DNA from: an uncultured Bacteroidales bacterium
GTDB taxonomy: Bacteria; Bacteroidota; Bacteroidia; Bacteroidales; Paludibacteraceae
Assembly (NCBI GenBank): GCA_903899865.1
Contig: CAIUKZ010000404.1
Coordinates: forward strand, 1-23,174
DNA length: 23,174 nucleotides
Reading direction: 5' to 3'
The notes under the pieces are model-generated. The model searched no databases. It worked only from the letters and a program-made list of their open reading frames with translations, and was not told the origin of the DNA. Made by a program: the position numbers and the translations under genes. Shown piece after piece: positions 1 to 5,921 of this stretch; positions within the stretch are counted from its first letter, which is position 1, and every line of letters begins with the position of its first letter.

Positions 1-1
1 A

Positions 2-115
2 GCCCCCTAACCCCTCCCGTTTATCACGGGATAAACTGCGGGGGAACAGAGAGAGGTTAGTGGGTTATAATCATGCCCATGTGTATCCAAATTTTTTTTG
101 CATGGGTTAAAAATA
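2..115. repeat. Intergenic hairpin repeat, copy A
   Basis: This stretch shares its layout with 860-957 on the other side of queC. Both begin GCCCCCTAACC, then carry a palindrome, then GGAAC-GAGAGA-like sequence, then AATCAT-CCC-TGTGT-TCCAAATTTTT and a closing GCATGGGT. In this copy the first palindrome has a perfect 7-bp stem (19-25 GTTTATC with 30-36 GATAAAC). A second inverted pair, CCCATG with CATGGG, flanks the T-run. No open reading frame is present. It looks like a dispersed, non-coding intergenic repeat of the REP or MITE kind. Whether it is dispersed genome-wide cannot be seen here. Confidence 0.6.
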
Positions 116-127
116 TTGCCTCAACAA

Positions 128-170
128 GCCGCTGCTCCCGTTCATGAGGGGATAAACGGCGGAGGGAATG
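128..170. repeat. Partial second copy of the copy-A hairpin
   Basis: The segment repeats the core of the first hairpin of copy A: CCCGTT, then AT, then GGGGATAAAC, then GCGG-GG (137-166 compared with 16-45). It can fold on itself through CCGTT-AT and GGATAAACGG with mismatches. It lies just past the 3' end of queC on the minus strand and could act as a transcript-end structure. No T-tract follows on that strand, so a terminator role is only a guess. Confidence 0.45.
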
Positions 171-201
171 TGAAGTATATTGTTGCCTACTTTATCCAAA
201 A

Positions 202-846
202 TCAGACCAAATAGGGCGTGGGATCAAATCCAGCTAATCCTTCTTTGCGTTCGGTGCATGTACCACAGGTGCCACAGTGTATCTCCTGACCATTGTAACA
301 TGAGTAGGTTTTTTCAAACGGCACGCCTATTTCTTTGCCTATCAGGGCTATTTGTCGTTTGGTGAGATTGGTGTAGGGAGCTAAGATGGAACAGTGATTG
401 TAGGTGCCAAAACTAATGGCTTGGCTCATGGCTTGTATGAAATTTTCCCTACAATCGGGGTAAATGGCATGGTCGCCAGCATGATTGGAAATCAACAATT
501 TATCGCACTCCATACTCTCGGCAACCCCCGCCGCTATGCTGAGCATAATGCCATTTCGGAAAGGCACCACCGTTTTTTTCATGTTTTCATCTTCGTAATG
601 CCCGTTGGGAATATCACCTCCTGATTGCAGCAAGTCAGACACAAACCCCATTTTGTTCATGTCTATCTCTATCACTCGGTGCTCAATGCCCAGTGCTTGA
701 CAGTTGCGACTGGCGTATTCCATTTCGCGCAAGTTGTGTTTAGAACCATAATTGAACGTGATGGCCAGTCGTATGCGTGAAGCATGTTGCCACAGCGCTA
801 CCGAACTATCCAAGCCTCCTGAATATAGTATTACGATGTCTTTCAT
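202..846 (-). CDS. queC: 7-cyano-7-deazaguanine synthase QueC
   Basis: QueC converts 7-carboxy-7-deazaguanine to preQ0 with ATP and ammonia, a step in making queuosine for tRNA. The 214-residue product begins MKDIVILYSGGLDSS, with the PP-loop ATP motif SGGLDS at residues 9-14. The C-terminal zinc site is visible as Cys183, Cys191, Cys194 and Cys197 in CYNGQEIHCGTCGTC. The length is normal for the family and the ATG at 846 places the PP-loop correctly. It is the only gene on the minus strand in the window and no queD, queE or queF lies beside it. The gene is bracketed by two copies of an intergenic repeat. No preQ1 riboswitch was recognised in its leader. Confidence 0.95.
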   Translation of the reverse strand: MKDIVILYSGGLDSSVALWQHASRIRLAITFNYGSKHNLREMEYASRNCQALGIEHRVIEIDMNKMGFVSDLLQSGGDIPNGHYEDENMKKTVVPFRNGIMLSIAAGVAESMECDKLLISNHAGDHAIYPDCRENFIQAMSQAISFGTYNHCSILAPYTNLTKRQIALIGKEIGVPFEKTYSCYNGQEIHCGTCGTCTERKEGLAGFDPTPYLV

Positions 847-859
847 TGGTTTAAGTAAT

Positions 860-957
860 ATGCCCCCTAACCTCCGCCAGCTGGCGGAGAACTGAGAGAC
901 AAGTTCTGTTTTTCAATCATACCCTTATGTGTCCAAATTTTTGATTCTGGGCATGGG
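860..957. repeat. Intergenic hairpin repeat, copy C
   Basis: The sequence opens GCCCCCTAACC like copy A, followed by an 18-bp perfect palindrome at 872-889 (CTCCGCCAGCTGGCGGAG). Then comes a GAAC-GAGAGA segment and the shared AATCAT-CCC-TGTGT-CCAAATTTTT...GCATGGGT block. The palindrome sequence differs from copy A although both sit at the same place in the element. This is the pattern expected if the hairpin is kept by compensatory change or replaced as a module. It lies within the presumed queC leader, ending about 14 bases before the queC start codon. Confidence 0.6.
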
Positions 958-1255
958 TATTTTATTCGTTGTAATTTTTCGACACAAAAGTACTTAAATC
1001 GGGGGTAATTGGTGTATAGTCGAAAGAGAAATTTGAGAACGAGGGGGTGATGAATTTTTTTATTGTTCTTATTTCACCTAAGTTTGGGGATGAAACGACA
1101 CCAACCATTTGAATCAATGCTACTACTCCATTCTGGATTTACATTTCTACCATGTTCAACATTCTATAATCATCTCAGCCATTCTAGCTTGCTTCACCCC
1201 ATGTCTCTATGTGGTTGGAAAATCAGCAATCCCAAATAATTTCTCATTTTTTTTG
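958..1255. other. AT-rich divergent intergenic region
   Basis: This stretch between the queC leader and trmD contains no convincing gene. A 63-codon reading frame at 1109-1300 on the plus strand has no recognisable similarity, an amino-acid make-up typical of random AT-rich DNA, and overlaps the trmD promoter motif. The region serves divergent transcription of queC (minus) and trmD (plus). Confidence 0.5.
985..992 (-). promoter_or_regulatory. Candidate -7 element for queC
   Basis: On the minus strand this reads TACTTTTG, matching the Bacteroidota -7 consensus TAnnTTTG. It lies about 140 bases upstream of the queC start. No clear -33 TTTG is seen at the expected spacing, so the call is weak. 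If used, the transcript leader would carry repeat copy C. Confidence 0.3.
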
Positions 1256-1263
1256 TACCTTTG
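1256..1263 (+). promoter_or_regulatory. Candidate -7 element for trmD
   Basis: TACCTTTG matches TAnnTTTG exactly and lies 90 bases before the trmD ATG, giving a leader of roughly 80 bases. No TTTG box is found about 20 bases upstream; that position is occupied by an AT-rich, T-rich run. Confidence 0.45.
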
Positions 1264-1352
1264 TGCATTCATTTTTTTTATCCAAATGCTATTGGGTTAA
1301 AAATTGAATATCAGGCTCTTGTATTTTGAAACTAAACACTTGCAATCAATCC

Positions 1353-2045
1353 ATGCGTATCGATATTATCTCGGCCGTGCCCGAACTACTTGATAGTCCA
1401 CTCCACCACTCTATCGTAAAAAGAGCCACTGACAAAGGGCTCGTAGAGATTCACATTCACAATTTGAGGGATTATACGACTAATAAACATAGACGGGTGG
1501 ATGATTACGCATTTGGGTTTAGTGCGGGTATGGTGTTGCAGATAGAACCTATCGATGCCATCATTTCGCAGTTGAAGGCTGAGAGAGACTATGATGAGGT
1601 GATTTACACATCACCAGATGGCGAAAAATTTGATCAAAAAATGGCCAACCGCCTTTCTCTGACTCAGAACCTGATTATCCTCTGTGGACATTACAAAGGA
1701 GTAGATCACCGAATAAGAGAACACCTTATTACTAAGGAAATTAGCATTGGAGATTTTGTGCTGACAGGGGGCGAACTGCCTGCGTGCATGATGACAGATG
1801 CTATTGTGAGATTAATCCCTGGGGCCATAGGCGACGAGCAGTCGGCATTGTCGGACTCGTTTCAAGATGATTTGTTGGCGCCACCAGTTTACTCACGGCC
1901 AGCCGAATACAAAGGATGGAAAGTACCAGACGTGCTACTCTCTGGTCATCAAGCTAAGGTGGAGGAATGGATGCACGAACAGTCCTTGGAAAGAACTAAA
2001 CTGCTTCGACCAGACTTAATGAATAAGCAAGACGACAAAGCTTAG
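1353..2045 (+). CDS. trmD: tRNA (guanine37-N1)-methyltransferase TrmD
   Basis: TrmD methylates N1 of guanine 37 in tRNA using S-adenosylmethionine, which prevents +1 frameshifting. From the ATG at 1353 the product is 230 residues, normal for the family. The frame can be extended to a TTG at 1326, but MRIDIISAVPELL is the usual start. The trefoil-knot AdoMet site is clear: ILCGHYKGVDHRI (109-121) and FVLTGGELPA (135-144). The glycine-rich segment near residue 53 reads AFGFSAGM, where relatives usually have PFGG-AGM or PYGGGAGM, so a proline and a glycine are replaced. It stands apart from the rpsP-rimM-trmD-rplS arrangement known in many other bacteria. Confidence 0.93.
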   Translation: MRIDIISAVPELLDSPLHHSIVKRATDKGLVEIHIHNLRDYTTNKHRRVDDYAFGFSAGMVLQIEPIDAIISQLKAERDYDEVIYTSPDGEKFDQKMANRLSLTQNLIILCGHYKGVDHRIREHLITKEISIGDFVLTGGELPACMMTDAIVRLIPGAIGDEQSALSDSFQDDLLAPPVYSRPAEYKGWKVPDVLLSGHQAKVEEWMHEQSLERTKLLRPDLMNKQDDKA

Positions 2046-2089
2046 TGTAAATAATCCAATCCGTAGAACTAAATCAATTACCTGACAGA

Positions 2090-2350
2090 ATGTTAATAAA
2101 CTAGTTAGTTATTGTTAATATCGTCGGGTCAATTGTATTTTATTTAGATAAACGATTGGCAACAAAATGTCAATCACGAGTATCGGAGTTGACATTGCAC
2201 TTGCTGGAGCTATTAGGTGGAGTGTTGGGGATAATTATTCTGATGTATGTCATCCGACACAAAAACAGAAAATTCACGTACTACTCAGTCAGTTGGGTTA
2301 TTCTAGGAGGTTGGATTGTTTTAGGATTGAAAATATTTAGACTGATATAA
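2090..2350 (+). pseudogene. DUF1294-type small membrane protein, interrupted by TAG at codon 5
   Basis: The frame from the ATG at 2090 reads M-L-I-N-stop, then continues openly to the TAA at 2350. The part after the stop contains FYLDKRLA, SELTLHLLELLGGVLG and RHKNRKF. These match the DK-R, ER-LH-L-LLGG and RHKT-K motifs of DUF1294 membrane proteins, and the full 86-codon span fits that family's length. The TAG at 2102-2104 precedes the first membrane helix. After it there is no ATG, GTG or TTG until the TTG at 2156, which would remove that helix and the DK motif. So this is either a nonsense-mutated gene, a sequencing error, or a gene using a rare start such as ATT at 2111. It lies 3 bases before argC. 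The function of DUF1294 is unknown. Confidence 0.6.
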
Positions 2351-2353
2351 GTT

Positions 2354-3328
2354 ATGAAAAAAATTAAAGTAGGAGTAATAGGTGGAGCTGGTTATACAGC
2401 TGGTGAGTTGTTGCGCATTTTGGTCAATCATCCGAATGTGGAAATCGTATTTGTAAATAGTTCCAGTAATGCAGGAAATCCAATCGCCGATGTACATAGT
2501 GGCTTGGTGGGTGAAACAGATTTGGTGTTTACATCCGAATTGCCTTTCGGAGAGGTAGATGCATTGTTTCTTTGCTCAGCACATGGAGACAGCAAAAAAT
2601 TCATGGATGAAAACAATGTTCCAGCAGCGATTAAAATCATTGACCTATCCACCGATTACCGTGAGAAACGTGCAGATCATGATTTTGTGTACGGACTTCC
2701 TGAATTAAATAAATCGGCTATCGCCACAGCCACTCGTATTGCCAATCCGGGATGCTTTGCCACTGCTATCCAACTGGCATTATTGCCACTTGCCGATAAA
2801 GGACTATTGACTGATGAAGTTCATGTCAATGCCATCACAGGTTCTACTGGCGCAGGAGTGAAACCATCGAGCACGTCGCACTTTAGTTGGCGGAACAACA
2901 ATATTTCCATTTATAAGCCGTTCGAACATCAACATTTGCAAGAGATTGGACAGTCAATCGTACAATTGCAACCCGCTTTTGACAAGTCAATCAACTTCAT
3001 TCCCGTTCGAGGAAATTTCGCTCGAGGCATTTATGTTACTGCATACACTACTTGTGCATTATCATTGGAAGAGGCAAAATCAATATACAAGGAATTTTAC
3101 AAAGATGCAGCTTTTACTTTCGTGGTTGACAAGAATCCAGACATGAAACAAGTGGTGAATACCAATAAGGCTATTGTGTATTTGGAGAAACATGGTGACA
3201 AATTGCTAATTGTATCCATGATAGACAATCTTCTAAAAGGCGCTTCAGGTCAAGCAGTTCAGAATATGAATCTAATATTTGGACTTGACGAAAAGACAGG
3301 AATTGCATTAAAATCCATTGGATTTTAA
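2354..3328 (+). CDS. argC: N-acetyl-gamma-glutamyl-phosphate reductase
   Basis: ArgC reduces N-acyl-gamma-glutamyl phosphate to the semialdehyde with NADPH, the third step of arginine synthesis. In several Bacteroidota the acyl group is succinyl rather than acetyl; the sequence alone does not say which applies here. The 324-residue product has the nucleotide-binding start GVIGGAGYTAGELLRIL (7-23), the catalytic Cys134 in ANPGCFATAIQLALLPL, and the GSTGAGVKPSS segment typical of the family. It is a full-length, intact gene whose ATG follows the preceding stop by 3 bases. No other arginine gene is adjacent, which is unlike the clustered arg genes common in this phylum. A gene-free kilobase follows. 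Confidence 0.94.
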   Translation: MKKIKVGVIGGAGYTAGELLRILVNHPNVEIVFVNSSSNAGNPIADVHSGLVGETDLVFTSELPFGEVDALFLCSAHGDSKKFMDENNVPAAIKIIDLSTDYREKRADHDFVYGLPELNKSAIATATRIANPGCFATAIQLALLPLADKGLLTDEVHVNAITGSTGAGVKPSSTSHFSWRNNNISIYKPFEHQHLQEIGQSIVQLQPAFDKSINFIPVRGNFARGIYVTAYTTCALSLEEAKSIYKEFYKDAAFTFVVDKNPDMKQVVNTNKAIVYLEKHGDKLLIVSMIDNLLKGASGQAVQNMNLIFGLDEKTGIALKSIGF

Positions 3329-3435
3329 TAAAAGCGAAAAGTTAATTGTTTTATACTACAAAAGAACATATTTATGCAATATGTGTTAAATTTATGTTAC
3401 AAAGCATAAATTCGATGTGTTTTTCTAAATTTATA

Positions 3436-3467
3436 TTTGGACTGTGTAAATAAATGGCTTATCTTTG
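3436..3467 (+). promoter_or_regulatory. Bacteroidota-type promoter
   Basis: A -33 box TTTG (3436-3439) and a -7 box TATCTTTG (3460-3467, matching TAnnTTTG exactly) are separated by 20 bases, the usual spacing in this phylum. It is the best-matching promoter in the window. It does not precede a protein gene but a short stretch that ends in a hairpin. Confidence 0.6.
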
Positions 3468-3473
3468 CTGTGT

Positions 3474-3545
3474 GATTTTTTCATAGTATTAGATTTAAGG
3501 TTAACAAAGATTGGTGGTCAAGCGTGACCACCTTTCGCGTTTTTA
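3474..3545 (+). ncRNA. Candidate small RNA
   Basis: The predicted transcript begins about 6 bases after the -7 box at 3460-3467 and would end after the hairpin at 3513-3532 and its T-rich tail, giving about 70 bases. The hairpin is perfect: GGTGGTCA (3513-3520), loop AGCG, TGACCACC (3525-3532). No start codon with a credible frame lies inside. No known RNA family was recognised. It could instead be the leader of a lost gene. Confidence 0.35.
3513..3545 (+). terminator. Hairpin with T-rich tail
   Basis: A perfect 8-bp, GC-rich stem with a 4-base loop is followed by TTTCGCGTTTTT. The T-run is broken by CGCG, so this is a less than ideal intrinsic terminator. It lies about 40 bases after the presumed start of transcription and about 185 bases past argC, and could end either transcript. 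Confidence 0.45.
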
Positions 3546-3834
3546 GGGGGTATGGTTTCAGATGAAGAATTGCATATCATTTATTAGGCTGTTATAATAC
3601 ATTTTTTTGTACTTTTGGGGCTTAGTTTATCCGCGAGTAGTAACTCACTGTTCACACCTCCATTGCATGAACAAGAGGAGGCTAATTCACAACCAGATGA
3701 AACGAACATGACAATATAAGTAGAAAAGATGTTCTATAACGAATTAGGTGGGTAAATGCAAAGGAGGAAATTAAACCACATAGGCACAATAGTTGAGATA
3801 GAGACGTTGCATGCGGCGTATGATAAAACATTTT

Positions 3835-4020
3835 TGAACACAAAGGCACAGAGACACAAAGTCGCTAAGAAAAACTCTGGAGTTTTTATCGTTGCGTTCT
3901 TCAATATTTGCTAAATAACGGTGATAAATCAAACATGTAATTACGTTTTTGCCCTTAGCGTTTAGCGCTTAGGATTTCAAACTGGAATATGTGTTTACCT
4001 GTGTGTTCTACTGTGTTTGC
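3835..4020. repeat. MITE-like element with CACAAAG-type inverted ends
   Basis: The left end reads AACACAAAGGCACAGAGACA with CAAAG and CGCTAAG after it (to 3869). The right side carries CTTAGCG (3954-3960, exact complement of CGCTAAG) and a TGTGTT-rich end at 3991-4020 that is an imperfect inverse of the left end. An internal perfect hairpin, AAAAACTC with GAGTTTTT, lies at 3870-3887. A related right-hand end, CTTTTGTGACTTTTGTGG, occurs near 4232. Repeats of this look are common between genes in many bacteria. No transposase is present and target-site duplications were not established. Confidence 0.4.
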
Positions 4021-4169
4021 AAAGAATACCCACCTTAAAAATTATTGAGCCAGAAAAGAGCCATAAAAGGAAAAGAAAAAATTCTAGAATTGAAAAAAGG
4101 ACACAACAGAAATACCGGTTGGTATTAATTTGCAATCAATATTTATTTCAATAATTGAACGAAATGCGA

Positions 4170-4190
4170 TTTGCCAAAGGCAAACTTTTT
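4170..4190 (+). terminator. Weak hairpin with T-run
   Basis: TTTGCC (4170-4175) pairs with GGCAAA (4179-4184) across a 3-base loop, followed by CTTTTT. It is a short stem, so only a possible terminator. No gene immediately upstream needs it. Confidence 0.25.
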
Positions 4191-4279
4191 GTGTTCTCTC
4201 ATTATTTTTCATTTTTCTCCTTTCATTTTTGCTTTTGTGACTTTTGTGGTTTAATTTTCTGTTGTGGGTTGAACCTGCT

Positions 4280-4287
4280 TAATTTTG
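4280..4287 (+). promoter_or_regulatory. Candidate -7 element for the MbfA-like operon
   Basis: TAATTTTG matches TAnnTTTG and lies 78 bases upstream of the ATG at 4365. No TTTG is found at the expected spacing upstream, only GTTG at 4261-4264, which is too close. The three genes that follow would form its transcript. Confidence 0.3.
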
Positions 4288-4364
4288 ACATAAAACTAAC
4301 TTATCTTCACATGCCCTCCCTTGTAGGGGCTTGAGGAGACTCAAATAGGAACACATGAAACCCC

Positions 4365-5504
4365 ATGACCAAAAAAAAATTGGACACACAAGGACTTAAT
4401 TATAAACAGATGAAATACAAAAATATTCAAACAGAAATAGATGCTTGCTACCTGTATGGCAAGTTAGCCGCAAATGAAAGTGACGAGTCAGTAGCCAACG
4501 TGTTTAGTCAAATGCGTGAGATAGAGCTAAGTCATGCAGAAGCATTTGCGCGCAAAGAGAATATTGATTTGGCTTCCATCTTTAAACCGTCGTGGAGAGC
4601 GTTGACATTAAATTTCATTGGGAAATGCTTTGGGTATGATTATGTGTTAGGCGCATTGATGGACACAGAGAAAAGTCTCTCGAATGCCATTATCTCTACC
4701 AAAAAAAAGAACAACATGCACCTCAATGGTAGTGAAGCCAACCACGTGAAAATTCTTTGGTCTATCATTGAAAAAGAGCCAAATATCAATGGCAATCAGC
4801 TAAGTAGATTTGAAAACAGACATCGCTCAGTAGGTGGAAATGCCATCAGAGCAGCGGTGCTTGGTGGAAATGATGGATTGGTGTCCAATTTCAGTTTGGT
4901 GATGGGAGTAGCCGGTGCCACCTCTGGCGAAAAGGGCGTATTACTCGCAGGACTTGCAGGACTGCTTGCAGGTGCGCTGTCTATGGCACTGGGCGAGTGG
5001 ATATCGGTAAAAAGTTCGCAAGAGCTTTATGAAAATCAAATGGCCATAGAAATGGACGAGTTAGAAACCAATCCCGAAGGTGAAAGGAAAGAGCTGGCAC
5101 TTATTTATATGGCTAAAGGCATTCCCGAAGAGCAAGCCCACGCAATGGCCACCGATATCATGAAAGATAAAACCAATGCTCATGCGGTGTTAGTCAAAGA
5201 GGAGCTAGGCATCAATCCCGAAGAACTACAAGGCTCGGCCATCGAAGCAGCACTGTATTCATTTTTTCTATTTACAATCGGTGCCATTATCCCTGTGTTG
5301 CCATTTGTATTTGCAAAAGGAATTACTGCTATGCTACTTAGCGTAAGTATGAGTGCTGTAGGTCTATTTCTTATCGGAGGAGCTATCACTTTATTTACAG
5401 GCAAAAGTGTTTGGTATTCTGGTTTCAGACAAGTTCTTTTCGGACTATTGGCAGCTGCTTGTACCTACGGCATTGGGCGACTTATCGGTGCTGTTATCGT
5501 ATAA
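4365..5504 (+). CDS. Ferritin-like/VIT1 fusion membrane protein (MbfA-like)
   Basis: The 379-residue product joins a ferritin-like (rubrerythrin-type) N-terminal domain to a VIT1/CCC1 transporter domain. The di-iron ligand pattern is visible: Glu24, Glu54-x-x-His57, Glu102 and Glu124-x-x-His127. The transporter part opens with the family signature RAAVLGGNDGLVSNFSLVMG (162-181). It carries about five hydrophobic helices and a charged metal-binding stretch between the second and third (EMDELETNPEGERKEL). This layout matches MbfA-type proteins, which export iron and protect from peroxide stress; manganese is also possible. The chosen ATG is followed by a run of nine A, a place prone to slippage or read error. 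A VanZ-like gene follows after 15 bases. Confidence 0.85.
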   Translation: MTKKKLDTQGLNYKQMKYKNIQTEIDACYLYGKLAANESDESVANVFSQMREIELSHAEAFARKENIDLASIFKPSWRALTLNFIGKCFGYDYVLGALMDTEKSLSNAIISTKKKNNMHLNGSEANHVKILWSIIEKEPNINGNQLSRFENRHRSVGGNAIRAAVLGGNDGLVSNFSLVMGVAGATSGEKGVLLAGLAGLLAGALSMALGEWISVKSSQELYENQMAIEMDELETNPEGERKELALIYMAKGIPEEQAHAMATDIMKDKTNAHAVLVKEELGINPEELQGSAIEAALYSFFLFTIGAIIPVLPFVFAKGITAMLLSVSMSAVGLFLIGGAITLFTGKSVWYSGFRQVLFGLLAAACTYGIGRLIGAVIV

Positions 5505-5519
5505 CCATTGACAGAGAAA

Positions 5520-5912
5520 ATGAAAATGAACTTGAAGATGACACTAAGTCAGTATTGGAAATCCATCATCGTCACTGTTGCAGTTTTGTATCTATCATTG
5601 GCAGCGTCTAAAACATTTAGCCACATTCCCACATTCAATCATGAGGATTATCTCATTCATTTTTTGATGTATATGGGACTAACGCTTACATTGACCTACG
5701 ATTCGAAGTTACACCTCAAGTCGCATTACACACCCACCTCTCAAACTTTTTGTGTCGTGTTCCCTCTTGTTCTCGGAGGCATGCTGGAGATTTTTCAGCC
5801 CATTATCAGCACACGAATTGCTAGCTGGATGGATTTTATGTTCAACACACTTGGAGTAATCGTTGCTTCTTTCATTGCTCACTATTGGAGAAAATATCAA
5901 CCTCGAAATTAA
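5520..5912 (+). CDS. VanZ-like membrane protein
   Basis: The product is a small membrane protein of 130 residues, counted from the ATG at 5520; the frame also allows a TTG at 5508, 3 bases past the previous stop. Hydrophobic helices lie near residues 14-30, 45-58, 76-92 and 103-120. Family hallmarks are the DYLIHFLMYMGLT segment, EIFQPIISTRIASWMDFMFNTLGV (split here across the helix), and the general length. VanZ itself gives low-level teicoplanin resistance, but most VanZ-like proteins have no known function. It sits 9 bases before dprA and 15 bases after the MbfA-like gene, probably in one transcript. Confidence 0.75.
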   Translation: MKMNLKMTLSQYWKSIIVTVAVLYLSLAASKTFSHIPTFNHEDYLIHFLMYMGLTLTLTYDSKLHLKSHYTPTSQTFCVVFPLVLGGMLEIFQPIISTRIASWMDFMFNTLGVIVASFIAHYWRKYQPRN

Positions 5913-5921
5913 CCAATAGTA

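Larger units (their letters stand above)
3329..4364. other. Gene-free kilobase between argC and the MbfA-like gene
   Basis: No convincing protein gene is present. Inverted repeats lie at 3366-3384 (ACATATT with AATATGT) and 3391-3410 (TTTATG with CATAAA). A promoter-terminator pair follows at 3436-3545. A frame open at 3588-3719 lacks an ATG; it reads a hydrophobic stretch and then a polar tail, and could be a relic. MITE-like CACAAAG repeats occupy about 3835-4020 and part of 4185-4255. Small hairpins lie at 4111-4126 (AATACC with GGTATT) and 4170-4190. Confidence 0.6.

Noticed and set aside
1..170. Possible CRISPR array from the repeated CCCGTT-AT-GGGATAAAC motif
   Set aside because: Only two imperfect copies are seen, about 120 bases apart, without regular spacers or cas genes. 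A hairpin repeat explains them better.
847..1000. preQ1 riboswitch in the queC leader
   Set aside because: The expected pseudoknot and the A-rich tail pairing were not found. The structure present is the palindromic intergenic repeat.
1109..1300. 63-codon frame on the plus strand upstream of trmD
   Set aside because: It shows no recognisable similarity and has composition typical of random AT-rich DNA. It also runs over the trmD promoter motif at 1256-1263.
3588..3719. Open frame with a hydrophobic stretch (HFFVLLGLSLSASS) and a polar tail, like a tiny secreted peptide
   Set aside because: It has no ATG before the hydrophobic part, only a TTG option, and ends after about 40 codons. It may be a relic, but the evidence does not support a gene.
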